A stretch of DNA of 29,396 bases from assembly GCA_900545085.1 (NCBI GenBank), contig UQXU01000013.1, positions 1-29,396 on the forward strand, in the 5' to 3' direction. The number at the start of each line of letters is the position of its first letter. Position 1 is the first letter of the stretch. A program made the translations under genes and the position numbers. Under the pieces are notes generated by a model. That model did not search any database and was not told where the DNA came from. It saw only the letters and a program-made list of their open reading frames with translations. Positions 1 to 7,642 of this stretch are shown here, piece by piece. The stretch comes from an uncultured Eubacteriales bacterium (lineage in GTDB: Bacteria; Bacillota; Clostridia; Christensenellales; Christensenellaceae).

Positions 1-219
1 GAGCTGCTCAAATACCACAGCGTAGATTACGACCTTACAGGCTCCATCGGCAAGCGTTACCGCAGACAGGATGAAATCGGCACGCCCTATTGCATCACGG
101 TTGACTTCGATACCGCTGAGGACGGCTGCGTAACAGTCCGCGACCGCGACACCATGCAGCAGGAGCGCATACCCGTAGCTTCTCTCAAGGCCTTCCTCGA
201 CGAAAAAGTTAATTTCTAA
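1..219 (+). CDS. glyS: Glycyl-tRNA synthetase, dimeric (alpha2) type, C-terminal end only
   Basis: The first 72 codons of the window are the 3' end of a gene that begins upstream; the TAA is at 217-219. The translated tail contains a [17 protein letters not shown] stretch and ends with [14 protein letters not shown] and a short helix. This is the anticodon-binding domain ending typical of single-chain eukaryote-like/Gram-positive glycyl-tRNA synthetases, which charge tRNA-Gly in the cytoplasm. Catalytic motifs lie outside the window, so completeness of the gene cannot be judged. A stem-loop follows about 45 bases downstream. Identification rests on this short but characteristic tail. Confidence 0.88.
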   Translation, partial: ELLKYHSVDYDLTGSIGKRYRRQDEIGTPYCITVDFDTAEDGCVTVRDRDTMQQERIPVASLKAFLDEKVNF

Positions 220-262
220 GTCGAGATTAAATCTAAAATTCGATTATATTTACTCTATTAAG

Positions 263-300
263 GGCGTCGGACTAATGCCAATTTCCGACGCCTAAAAAAT
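263..300 (+). terminator. Putative terminator after glyS
   Basis: A 9-bp perfect stem (GGCGTCGGA at 263-271 pairs with TCCGACGCC at 284-292) has a 12-nt loop and is followed by an A/T-rich run. The uridine tract is not immediate (taaaaaatttta), so this is weaker than a textbook intrinsic terminator. Its place just after the glyS stop supports the call. Confidence 0.55.
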
Positions 301-345
301 TTTACAATTTTTATCAAGGCTGTAACCATCGCAAATCGTCGACGT

Positions 346-369
346 GTATATGAACTTTTGCACATATAC
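346..369. promoter_or_regulatory. Inverted repeat upstream of the fabF promoter, candidate operator
   Basis: GTATATG (346-352) and CATATAC (363-369) form a 7-bp perfect inverted repeat with a 10-nt spacer. It sits just upstream of the presumed promoter of the ketosynthase/ligase unit. It has no T-tract, so it is not a terminator. It may bind a dimeric regulator; the regulator is unknown and the site does not match a FapR-type operator that I recognise. Confidence 0.3.
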
Positions 370-382
370 TTCACCAAAACAC

Positions 383-411
383 TTTTAATTTGCGTCCGTT
401 TCAGATATAAT
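383..411 (+). promoter_or_regulatory. Sigma-A-like promoter of the fabF-ligase unit
   Basis: A perfect TATAAT (406-411) lies about 40 bases before the fabF start. At 17-bp spacing the -35 position holds TTTTAA (383-388), a poor match to TTGACA. Transcription may therefore need an activator, or the hexamer may be fortuitous in AT-rich sequence. Confidence 0.45.
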
Positions 412-452
412 ATAGAAAGATTTTCATTATTTTGTTAAGAGTGGGTATCAAC

Positions 453-1688
453 ATGAAAAACATAAAATTAGTTATAACAGGCATGGGCGCGGTCACACCG
501 GTCGGTATAGGCGTGGCTGAGTATTGGAATGCGCTCGTAAAAGGCCAATGCGGCATAGATTATATCACGCGCTTCGACACGTCTGATATGCCCGTTAAAG
601 TCGCGGCCGAAGTCAAAGACTTTGATCCTTCGGTCTTCATGCCCAAAAGTCTCTCCCGCACCATGGATCTGTTTTCACAGTTCGCATACGCAGCGGCAGA
701 GGAAGCTATCAAAGACAGCGGACTGGACATAAACGCGGAAAGCGATAGAATCGGTATCGTTATGGGCAGCGCTATGAACGGCATATCTACCATAGCCGAG
801 ACTCAGACCGCTTTAGATTCCGGAAAGCGCGTCAATCCCCGCTTTGTTCCCAAGATTATAGGCAACATCGGCGCAGCTCAAATCGCCATTTCACACGGCA
901 TTCACGGCCCGAGCCTCACGCTGAACACAGCCTGCTCCACAGGCGGAGACGCCATAATGACCGCGGCTATGCTGCTTAGAGCGGGAGAAGCAGACGCCGT
1001 GCTGGCGGTGGGCGGTGAAAACGCTCTTTGCCCTGTCGTAGTATCCGGTCTCACTCAGGCCGGCGCGCTTTCCAAGCAAAGCGAAGACCCTGCGCTGGCA
1101 TGCCGTCCGTTTGATATAAACCGCGACGGATTCGTAATGGGAGAAGGCGGCGGCGCTGTAATAATAGAAACAGAAAAGCACGCGCTCGCACGCGGAGCTA
1201 ATATATACGCAGAGCTGGCAGGCTACGCCAACACATCCGACGCGCATCATGTCACAGCTCCGATGCCGGACGGCGCAGGCGCAGCGCGCTGCATGAAGCT
1301 GGCGCTCAAGCGCGCGGGTATGAATCCCTCCGAAATAGACTACATAAACGCACACGGGACTTCCACTCCCCTCGGCGACAAAGCCGAGACCACAGCGGTC
1401 AAAACCGTATTCGGCGGCAAGGAAGGCGCTCCTCCGATGTCCTCCACAAAATCCATGACAGGTCACCTAATGGGCGCCGGAGGTTTGACAGAAGCGATAG
1501 CCTGCGTAATGGCTGTGAAAGAGGGCATACTGCCGCCTACAATTCATCTCGAAGCTCCTGATCCCGACTGCGACTTGGATTACGTCCCCAATCAGGCTCG
1601 CCGCAAAGATATAAAAGCCGCAATGAGCAACTCGCTCGGATTTGGCGGTCAAAATTCCAGCATAATTGTTTCTCGATACGAGAAATAA
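453..1688 (+). CDS. FabF-like beta-ketoacyl-[ACP] synthase (KAS II family)
   Basis: 411-residue condensing enzyme of the thiolase superfamily, predicted cytoplasmic, which would extend an acyl chain with malonyl-ACP. The full Cys-His-His triad is visible: Cys161 in NTACSTGGDA, His301 in NAHGTSTPLGD and His338 in STKSMTGHLMGAGG, with the glycine-rich NSLGFGGQNSS near the C-terminus. Length fits FabF. ATG at 453 is preferred over an upstream in-frame TTG at 432 because the protein then begins MKNIKLVITGMG, as FabF proteins do; the ribosome site (GAGTGGG) is weak. It is followed after 31 bases by an acyl ligase, while no ACP, FabD, FabG or FabH gene is nearby. It could be housekeeping FabF or a specialised synthase paired with the ligase; the sequence does not decide. 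Confidence 0.88.
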   Translation: MKNIKLVITGMGAVTPVGIGVAEYWNALVKGQCGIDYITRFDTSDMPVKVAAEVKDFDPSVFMPKSLSRTMDLFSQFAYAAAEEAIKDSGLDINAESDRIGIVMGSAMNGISTIAETQTALDSGKRVNPRFVPKIIGNIGAAQIAISHGIHGPSLTLNTACSTGGDAIMTAAMLLRAGEADAVLAVGGENALCPVVVSGLTQAGALSKQSEDPALACRPFDINRDGFVMGEGGGAVIIETEKHALARGANIYAELAGYANTSDAHHVTAPMPDGAGAARCMKLALKRAGMNPSEIDYINAHGTSTPLGDKAETTAVKTVFGGKEGAPPMSSTKSMTGHLMGAGGLTEAIACVMAVKEGILPPTIHLEAPDPDCDLDYVPNQARRKDIKAAMSNSLGFGGQNSSIIVSRYEK

Positions 1689-1719
1689 AATATTTACTTT
1701 TATTAAAGGAGTTTAAAAG

Positions 1720-3366
1720 TTGACAAGAGAATACACATATGACGTATCTATGTTCCGCGACACCTTCGAAAAGAGATATACATATCTCAACGGATTCATG
1801 CGCAATGTATCCCGGTTCGGCGGAAGCTACGCCATGCATGACCCGCAGTCCGGCAGACGCTGGACATACCGCGAGCTGAACGCAGAAGCTAACAAACTCG
1901 CTAATGCAATGAAAGCAGACGGAATCGGGAAAAACGACATAGTTATGTTTACGCTTCTCAATTCTCCTGAGTTTGTTTTCTGCTATTTAGCCGCACATAA
2001 GATAGGCGCAATAGCCTGCCCCGTCAACTATAGAATGGGATCAGGCGAGATAGCCCTCCTGCTCCAAGACAGCAAACCCAAGATATTCTTCTACGATGCG
2101 GAGTTTGCCGATCTTTCACGCGGAGCGCTGCAAAGCTCTTCCCATAAGCCCGAGCGTGTCGTCATGGTCGATTACCATGGCAAAGCAGACGCACCCGAAG
2201 GCGAGGCTGCATATCACGAGTACATAAAAAACCGCTCGGAAGATAATCCGCCTATAGATTTTGATCCGCACATCTACGACGAAACCACACGCCTCTATAC
2301 CTCAGGCACGACAAACCTCCCTAAAGGCGTACCGATAAACAACATAAACGAAGTGCTGTCCGCTCACGACGTAATGATGCACTTTCCGCTCGGTCCTACA
2401 GACCGCACGATGAATATGACTCCTTGGTTCCATCGCGGCGGCATACATTCCGGCGGCCCCTGCCCTACGCTTTACGCCGGCGGCGAAGTCGTAATACTCA
2501 GAGACTTCGCACCGAGACGCTGCCTCGAATATGCCGAAGAATTCAAGATTTCTTTCCTTATCGGCGTTCCTACTATAATCGCGCTTCTCTCGCGCACTCA
2601 GGAACGCATGAGAGCAGATCTGTCCAGCCTGCGCGGAATCGTAACCATGGGCGCGGCATTCGAAAAGCCCGCATGCAAAAAGTATATGCGAATGCTCACA
2701 CCTAATATATTCAACGGCTACGGCACGACCGAGACGTTCTGGAACACATTCCTCCGCCCCTTCGATCTCCCCGGCATGGCAGGCTCCGCCGGACGCTCCT
2801 GCACAGACGACGAGGTTCGCGTAGTATACCTGCGTGAAGACGGGGAACACTCTGAACCGGACGAAGTCGTTCCGCGCGACAACGAAACACCCGGCGAGAT
2901 AATAATCTCCTCTCCGGCAAAATCCGCGTTCTGCTACTACAACAACCCCGAAATGACAGCTAAAAAATTCTATAAGGGCTGGCTGTACACAGGCGACGTA
3001 GGCACATGGGACGAAAACGAATTCGTAACCATCTCGGGCAGAAAGGACGATATGATAGTCTCCGCGGGAGAGAACATATATCCGACTCAGATAGAAGCCG
3101 TGCTCAACGACCATCCAAAGGTTGCGGAAAGCGCCGTAATCGGCATTCCTGACAAGCTCCGCGGCGAAATCGTCGCTGCATATGTCGTACCTCTCGACGA
3201 CAGTCTGACGGTAGAAGAGCTGAAGGAATACTGCACCTCTTCTCCCATGCTCTCCGCTTATAAATGGCCGAAAATATACAACATCGTGCCCGAGCTGCCT
3301 CATACGGCGACGGGCAAGCTGATGCACTATAAGCTTCGCCAGCAGGCTGTAGGCAAAAACAAATAA
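1720..3366 (+). CDS. AMP-dependent acyl-CoA/acyl-ACP synthetase family protein (ANL superfamily)
   Basis: 548-residue adenylate-forming enzyme that would activate a carboxylic acid with ATP and pass it to CoA, an ACP or another thiol. Motifs in order: the phosphate loop YTSGTTNLPKGV (about 193-204), NGYGTTE (332-338), GWLYTGD (420-426), SGRKDDMIVSAGENIYP (439-455) and the C-terminal catalytic lysine in TATGKLMHYK (Lys533). In the phosphate loop the second glycine usual in TSGTTGxPKG is Asn199. The start is TTG at 1720, set by AAGGAG at 1706-1711 with 8 bases between; the next in-frame ATG (1750) has no such site. It is co-transcribed with the upstream ketosynthase and ends in a clear terminator. 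Substrate (fatty, aryl or other acid) cannot be inferred. Confidence 0.85.
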   Translation: MTREYTYDVSMFRDTFEKRYTYLNGFMRNVSRFGGSYAMHDPQSGRRWTYRELNAEANKLANAMKADGIGKNDIVMFTLLNSPEFVFCYLAAHKIGAIACPVNYRMGSGEIALLLQDSKPKIFFYDAEFADLSRGALQSSSHKPERVVMVDYHGKADAPEGEAAYHEYIKNRSEDNPPIDFDPHIYDETTRLYTSGTTNLPKGVPINNINEVLSAHDVMMHFPLGPTDRTMNMTPWFHRGGIHSGGPCPTLYAGGEVVILRDFAPRRCLEYAEEFKISFLIGVPTIIALLSRTQERMRADLSSLRGIVTMGAAFEKPACKKYMRMLTPNIFNGYGTTETFWNTFLRPFDLPGMAGSAGRSCTDDEVRVVYLREDGEHSEPDEVVPRDNETPGEIIISSPAKSAFCYYNNPEMTAKKFYKGWLYTGDVGTWDENEFVTISGRKDDMIVSAGENIYPTQIEAVLNDHPKVAESAVIGIPDKLRGEIVAAYVVPLDDSLTVEELKEYCTSSPMLSAYKWPKIYNIVPELPHTATGKLMHYKLRQQAVGKNK

Positions 3367-3381
3367 TTTCTTGATTCCGAG

Positions 3382-3416
3382 ACCATCTGTTCCAAATCGG
3401 GCAGATGGTTTTTTTT
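3382..3416 (+). terminator. Intrinsic terminator of the fabF-ligase unit
   Basis: ACCATCTG (3382-3389) pairs perfectly with CAGATGGT (3402-3409), followed by an uninterrupted T-run to 3416. It lies 15 bases after the ligase stop. Confidence 0.9.
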
Positions 3417-3417
3417 G

Positions 3418-3446
3418 TAAAATAAAAGATCCTGCAATGCAGGACC
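3418..3446 (-). terminator. Intrinsic terminator of the ECF-coaX-hom operon
   Basis: Read on the minus strand, a TCCTGC/GCAGGA hairpin with a three-base loop (3430-3444) is followed by the T-rich run TCTTTTATTTTAC. It lies about 20 bases after the hom stop and back to back with the convergent ligase terminator. Confidence 0.82.
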
Positions 3447-3465
3447 TTTATTGCTGTTTTAGTTT

Positions 3466-4740
3466 TTACTCTTCGATTCTTATTCGGCTTACGACCTTTA
3501 TTATGCCGTCCGCTGCTTCAATTTCTTTTATAGCCTCGCTGACGGCTGATTCTCTCGCCTCTTTGAGTACGAAAACTACGTCCGTCTCTCCCTCGCTTCC
3601 GCAATCCTTTTGGATAACGCTTGCAATATTGACGCCCTTTGTGCCGATTATATCACATATTTTAGCCATGATTCCCGGCTTGTCCACAACCTTGACACGC
3701 AGATAGCATCCGCACTCCCAATCCGTATTGTACGTCGTGGGGAGCGGCTCGACATCGTTATCAAAGAAGCGCATATATCTGTAACCGCTGCCCTTAGCTG
3801 CACAGATAATATCCGAAACAATCGCGCTGGCCGTCGGAAGATCTCCGGCTCCTCTGCCGTAGAACATTACGTCGTCTATAGCGCTTCCGTGCATCAGAAT
3901 CGCATTGAAAGATCCCTTCACGCTTGCGAGAGGATTGGAATAGGGTATCATCGTAGGGTGAACGCGCAGCTCTACCTCTCCGCTGTCTGAGAGCTTGCCA
4001 ATGGCGAGCAGCTTAATGCACATTCCGAGTTCCTTAGCGTATGCTATATCTTTAGCCGTTATATCTCTGATTCCTTCTCTGTATATATGATCTATAGTGA
4101 GTCTGCGCTTGAACGCCATGCTTGAGAGAATTGAAAGCTTGTACATAGCGTCGAAGCCGTCTACATCAGACGTCGGATTCGCCTCTGCGAAGCCCAGCTC
4201 CTGAGCTTCTTTGAGTACGTCTGCGTAGTCTCCGCCGTCGTCCGTCATGCTTGTGAGGATATAGTTTGTCGTGCCGTTGATTATGCCCATTATAGACTGC
4301 ATCGTGTTCGCCTGCAGGCATTCGTTGACAGCGCGCAGTATCGGAATTCCTCCGCCTACGCTGGCCTCGAAATAGAAGTTCGTACCCGCTTCGCGCGCAG
4401 CGGACTCCAGCTCCTCCCATTTTTGAGAGATAAGGTCTTTATTCGCGGACACAACTGTTTTTCCCGCCTTGAGGCATGTTTTAATAAAAGTGCAAGCGGG
4501 TTCTTTCCCGCCCATCACTTCCACGACAATGGATATCTCCGGGTCGTTTGCGATTTCTTCTACAGTGCTTATCTTTTTCTCATCCGGAATCGGAATAGAA
4601 TAAGATTTGGCAAGAACGTATTTTACAGAAAGGTTCACGCCTTCGTTTCTCGCAATCTGCGCTCCTTCCGTTTCGATGACTTTATACACACCGGAGCCGA
4701 TCGTACCCATGCCCATTATGGCGACTTTAATATCTTTCAT
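3466..4740 (-). CDS. hom: Homoserine dehydrogenase
   Basis: 424-residue NAD(P)-dependent enzyme that reduces aspartate semialdehyde to homoserine, the branch point to threonine and methionine. The N-terminal Rossmann motif GMGTIG is at residues 10-15. The central part carries NGTTNYILT and a lysine-containing catalytic region. The C-terminal part (about 348-424) is an ACT domain (RVKVVDKPGIMAKICDIIG), the usual amino-acid feedback module of monofunctional homoserine dehydrogenases. It is last in an operon behind coaX, 63 bases downstream. ATG at 4740 is the only usual start after an in-frame stop, yet it has no Shine-Dalgarno sequence; a purine-rich GGGGGAGCGGAG lies 41-52 bases upstream and may serve a short leader ORF coupled to hom. 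Confidence 0.95.
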   Translation of the reverse strand: MKDIKVAIMGMGTIGSGVYKVIETEGAQIARNEGVNLSVKYVLAKSYSIPIPDEKKISTVEEIANDPEISIVVEVMGGKEPACTFIKTCLKAGKTVVSANKDLISQKWEELESAAREAGTNFYFEASVGGGIPILRAVNECLQANTMQSIMGIINGTTNYILTSMTDDGGDYADVLKEAQELGFAEANPTSDVDGFDAMYKLSILSSMAFKRRLTIDHIYREGIRDITAKDIAYAKELGMCIKLLAIGKLSDSGEVELRVHPTMIPYSNPLASVKGSFNAILMHGSAIDDVMFYGRGAGDLPTASAIVSDIICAAKGSGYRYMRFFDNDVEPLPTTYNTDWECGCYLRVKVVDKPGIMAKICDIIGTKGVNIASVIQKDCGSEGETDVVFVLKEARESAVSEAIKEIEAADGIIKVVSRIRIEE

Positions 4741-4775
4741 TTGCAGTGATGCGAAGCCAACTTAGCTTTTCGCAA
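4737..4775 (-). CDS. Possible 12-codon leader ORF coupled to hom
   Basis: A TTG at 4775-4773, 5 bases after GGAG (4784-4781), opens a frame encoding MRKAKLASHHCK and ends at TGA 4739-4737. That stop overlaps the hom start as ATGA. hom itself has no ribosome site directly before its ATG, so re-initiation after this mini-ORF is plausible. The peptide has no run of Thr, Met or Ile codons, which speaks against classic amino-acid attenuation. This is inference from position and spacing only. Confidence 0.3.
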   Translation of the reverse strand: MRKAKLASHHCK

Positions 4776-4803
4776 AGAAGCTCCGCTCCCCCTTTCTAAA
4801 ACT

Positions 4804-5583
4804 TTATCTTTTCAATTCGGGAAAATTTTTACGGTAAATGATATACAGACCTTGCAGCGTAAGCAGCGTATCTATTTTGTCTATCATTCTGGTTTCGTCC
4901 GCAATGACTTCTACCATTCCTCCTGTAGCGACGACGATCGCCTTGCCTCCAAGCTCTGCCTTCATTTTGCGCAATATGTAGTCTACCTGACCTACGTATC
5001 CGTATAATATACCGGCCTGCATACATGAAATAGTATTTCGATTTATAATTTGCGGCGGCTTAACCAAATCTATCTTCGGCAGTTTGGATGTGTTCTGCGT
5101 CAGAGCCTCGGCTGAAATTTTTATGCCGGGGCATATTACTCCGCCTACAAATTCGCCTTTTCCGGATATAGCTCCGAAAGATGTTGCCGTTCCGAAATCT
5201 ACCGTGATGCACGGTCCGCCGTACATTTCGTAGGCTGCCACTGCCGTTACGATTCTGTCCGAGCCGAGTTCTTTCGGTGAATCATAGAAAATGTTTATTC
5301 CGGTTTTGATTCCGGGGCCGACAAAAATAGGTGTTTTCTTTAGGTACATCCTACACATATGCTCTATCGTGTAGTTCGCAGACGGTATGACCGAAGATAT
5401 CATAACGCCCTCGACGTCATACCTATCCAGCTTGAGATAGTCAAAAAACGAAAGCAGAACCATGCCCATTTCGTCGGACGTCTGCTCTATGGAGGTGCTC
5501 ATCCTCCATGAATGCTTGAGTTTACCGTCGATAAAAACGCCTACTTTGATGTTGGTGTTTCCGACATCCAATACTAATACCAT
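4804..5583 (-). CDS. coaX: Type III pantothenate kinase
   Basis: 259-residue kinase of the ASKHA fold that phosphorylates pantothenate, the first step of coenzyme A synthesis. The N-terminal DVGNTN (6-11) is the phosphate-binding loop. GSDR (107-110) and DFGTATSFG (129-137) are the signature substrate and second phosphate motifs of CoaX. Length is typical. ATG at 5583 is preceded by AAGGTAGG. It starts 11 bases after the ECF transporter S component gene and precedes hom, with no terminator seen between. CoaX enzymes are known to resist feedback by CoA and to need a monovalent cation; that is family knowledge, not visible here. Confidence 0.95.
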   Translation of the reverse strand: MVLVLDVGNTNIKVGVFIDGKLKHSWRMSTSIEQTSDEMGMVLLSFFDYLKLDRYDVEGVMISSVIPSANYTIEHMCRMYLKKTPIFVGPGIKTGINIFYDSPKELGSDRIVTAVAAYEMYGGPCITVDFGTATSFGAISGKGEFVGGVICPGIKISAEALTQNTSKLPKIDLVKPPQIINRNTISCMQAGILYGYVGQVDYILRKMKAELGGKAIVVATGGMVEVIADETRMIDKIDTLLTLQGLYIIYRKNFPELKR

Positions 5584-5594
5584 TTGTTCCTACC

Positions 5595-6218
5595 TTAATA
5601 AATATGTGAGTTCCGCTTCATTCCCGGCTTAGAAATCACCTTGACAATCGGCGGGCAGACTATGCAACAGACAATAAGCTCGCTGACCGCGCCTACCGCA
5701 GCAGCGACGGCAAACATGCTGTAGTACAGCGTCTGCATATCCTCAGCCAAGCTTCTTACATCGCCCGCGAAGAGCAGATAGAACAGACCGAGGAAAAAAA
5801 TCGTATTCGTTAATGTTGCCGCAGCCGAGCTGAATACGTAAGCAAGCACTTTTTTGCCGCCGCAAAAAGCTTTCTCAAACAATCTATATACGAGAAAAGC
5901 GGCAATCGGAACGAGCAGACGAGGCACAACGCACACGACTATTATCTTAACCCAATTGAAAAAGCTCGTAAAAAGCACAGCATACAGCGGGCTGGGATAA
6001 ATAAAAATCTGCAAGAAACTCGTAAGTGCAAAAATCGCTCCCATAAGCATTCCGCTTTTGAGCCCAAGCGCCAGCGTTGCAATTATAACGGGAATGCACA
6101 TCAGAGTGATCTGAATAGGCCCTATCGGTATATATCCCAGCGGAGTAAGCCCGAGCAGCAGTCCTATAGCCGCAAACAGCGCGTTGAGCACAAACAGCCT
6201 CAGCTTATTCTTTTCCAT
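5595..6218 (-). CDS. ECF transporter S component, probably for pantothenate or a related vitamin
   Basis: 207-residue integral membrane protein with about six hydrophobic segments. The N-terminal part TPLGYIPIGPIQITLM, followed by LALGLKSGMLMGAIFA, matches the substrate-binding (S) subunits of energy-coupling-factor vitamin importers of the PanT/HmpT type. Such proteins work with a shared EcfA/EcfA'/EcfT module, which is not in this window. GGAGG lies 10 bases before ATG 6218. Immediate linkage to coaX (11-base gap) suggests pantothenate as substrate; this is inferred from context, since S components cannot be assigned by sequence inspection alone. Confidence 0.8.
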   Translation of the reverse strand: MEKNKLRLFVLNALFAAIGLLLGLTPLGYIPIGPIQITLMCIPVIIATLALGLKSGMLMGAIFALTSFLQIFIYPSPLYAVLFTSFFNWVKIIVVCVVPRLLVPIAAFLVYRLFEKAFCGGKKVLAYVFSSAAATLTNTIFFLGLFYLLFAGDVRSLAEDMQTLYYSMFAVAAAVGAVSELIVCCIVCPPIVKVISKPGMKRNSHIY

Positions 6219-6321
6219 AACTTACTTACCTCCGTACCGAACATTTATAAAGCTATAAAGCGAGCCAAAGCCCGCCGGCAGCATTGTGCAAAATGCCTTA
6301 CGGAAGTATTTTATCCTAAAT

Positions 6322-6350
6322 ATTATATCTAAAAAATTAAGTTAAAGCAA
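6322..6350 (-). promoter_or_regulatory. Sigma-A-like promoter of the ECF-coaX-hom operon
   Basis: On the minus strand TTGCTT (6350-6345) and a perfect TATAAT (6327-6322) are separated by 17 bp. Transcription would start near 6315, giving a 5' leader of roughly 95 bases before the ECF gene. The leader contains a small GCATT/AATGC hairpin but no riboswitch that I recognise. Confidence 0.75.
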
Positions 6351-6420
6351 TATCAATATGCAAATTGTGGAAGAGTTTGCAAAATTATTTCGATCGTTCG
6401 CAATTTATGCCGAATTTAAT

Positions 6421-6442
6421 TTTTATATAAATTTATATAAAA
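6421..6442. repeat. 22-bp perfect A/T palindrome over the lrgB stop codon
   Basis: The stretch 6421-6442 is composed only of A and T and is perfectly self-complementary, and it covers the lrgB TAA. An all-AU stem is a poor terminator, so its role, if any, is unclear. No better terminator for lrgAB is visible before the next promoter. Confidence 0.5.
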
Positions 6443-7110
6443 CCGGAAAAAAGAACTGTAATCAAACCTGAAACGCCTATAGCTATTCCGCTCATCGCCC
6501 CCTGAACCTCACCCATCTCAAGAGCGCGCGTCGTACCCAAGGCATGAGAAGATGTCCCTATCGCTACGCCTGCCGCCACGGGATAGCGCACGCGAAATAT
6601 CCTCACCAAAAAAGGAGCCAGCACAGCGCCTAATATCCCCGTAATACATACCGCCGCAGCAGTAAGAGACGCATTTCCTCCAAGCTGCTCAGCAACCGCC
6701 ATCGCTATAGGCGTAGTCACTGATTTCGGAAGCATAGTATACAGCATCACATCGTCCAGTCCGAAAGCCCTGCACATGATATAAACACTCGCCATGGATG
6801 CAAACGATCCGGCGGCGCACCCAATCAGCACAGGCAGAAAATTCCTCCTGAGAGTTTCCAGCTCACGGTAAATCTGCAAAGCAAGCACGGCAGTCGCGGG
6901 AGTAAGCATCATAGTAATATAGCTCGCGCCTATATTGTAATCGTCATATGAAATTCCCGTCAGTTCCAAAAAGAGTATGATCAGTATAGCTGAGATTAAA
7001 AGCGGATTTGCTATCGGCGAACTCACTTTTTGCTGTATAAACACACCGGCGGCATACGCTGCAAAAGATATAACCAGACCGAAATAAACAGACTGCGTAA
7101 CCGCGCTCAT
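6433..7110 (-). CDS. lrgB: LrgB/CidB family membrane protein
   Basis: 225-residue polytopic membrane protein of the LrgB/CidB/YohK family. The family signature is visible: PKSVTTPIAMAVAEQLGG (about 121-138) and GTSSHALGTTRA in the C-terminal third, within a largely hydrophobic chain. Its start overlaps the lrgA stop as ATGA, so the two are translationally coupled. The family was first described as holin/antiholin-like; in Bacillus subtilis and Streptococcus mutans related pairs act in pyruvate transport, and plastid homologues move glycolate. Which of these applies here is not shown by the sequence. No LytS/LytR regulator gene is adjacent. Confidence 0.92.
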   Translation of the reverse strand: MSAVTQSVYFGLVISFAAYAAGVFIQQKVSSPIANPLLISAILIILFLELTGISYDDYNIGASYITMMLTPATAVLALQIYRELETLRRNFLPVLIGCAAGSFASMASVYIMCRAFGLDDVMLYTMLPKSVTTPIAMAVAEQLGGNASLTAAAVCITGILGAVLAPFLVRIFRVRYPVAAGVAIGTSSHALGTTRALEMGEVQGAMSGIAIGVSGLITVLFSGFI

Positions 7111-7466
7111 GCCTCAATCCTCTTTCTGTTCATAAGCTTTATCATCAAAGAAACCACCCACGCGGTGACAGCAAACGTCACAACCAAGGACACCGCCACT
7201 ATCACTAAAAATGGCAGCCAGCTCTTCGCCAAAACGGAAAAATAGTTCATAACGCCTACCGTAGACGGCAAAAAGAACACCGCCATATTTCTTAAAATAA
7301 AATCGCCCGCCGTATCTATGTCGTTAGGTCTTACCACTTTTGAAATCAGCAGCACAAACAACAGCACTAAACTGATTATCCCGGACGGCAGCGGCACGAA
7401 TTGAGCCGCTATTTCCCCGCCTAAGCATATGGCGAATATTATCAAAAGCTGTTTAAACAGTTGCAA
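7107..7466 (-). CDS. lrgA: LrgA/CidA family membrane protein
   Basis: 119-residue small membrane protein with about four transmembrane segments. It has the LrgA/CidA hallmarks PLPSGIISLVLLF, then RNMAVFFLPSTVGVMNY, and a basic C-terminal tail (NRKRIEA). The partner of LrgB: both are thought to form one membrane complex with holin-like or pyruvate-transport function. The start is TTG at 7466, chosen because GGGAGG lies 9 bases upstream; the ATG present in the ribosome-site region is out of frame. The TGA stop overlaps the lrgB ATG. Confidence 0.88.
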   Translation of the reverse strand: MQLFKQLLIIFAICLGGEIAAQFVPLPSGIISLVLLFVLLISKVVRPNDIDTAGDFILRNMAVFFLPSTVGVMNYFSVLAKSWLPFLVIVAVSLVVTFAVTAWVVSLMIKLMNRKRIEA

Positions 7467-7560
7467 GAGAATATACCTCCCAAAGCATAAAATAAAAAAG
7501 GCTATAAGCTCGTCCGCACTGCGGAATCAACCAAAAGCCCTCAAAAAATTTCCGCATTAT

Positions 7561-7589
7561 ATTATAACACTTATGCTTAATCAATTCAA
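7561..7589 (-). promoter_or_regulatory. Sigma-A-like promoter of lrgAB
   Basis: On the minus strand TTGAAT (7589-7584) and a perfect TATAAT (7566-7561) are spaced by 17 bp. The implied leader of about 90 bases contains a short TCCGC/GCGGA hairpin (near 7520) followed after some 16 bases by a T-run at the ribosome site, which could act as weak attenuation. Confidence 0.75.
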
Positions 7590-7642
7590 TATTTATACCA
7601 AATATACTTATTTTAAAATTTTCATGAGTATTACAAAATCTG

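Noticed and set aside
6219..6321. Riboswitch in the leader of the ECF-coaX-hom operon
   Set aside because: No T-box, SAM, TPP, lysine or other known riboswitch core is recognisable; only a small hairpin is present.
6421..6442. All-A/T 22-bp palindrome as a strong terminator for lrgB
   Set aside because: An all-AU stem without a following U-run is unlikely to terminate efficiently; kept only as a repeat.
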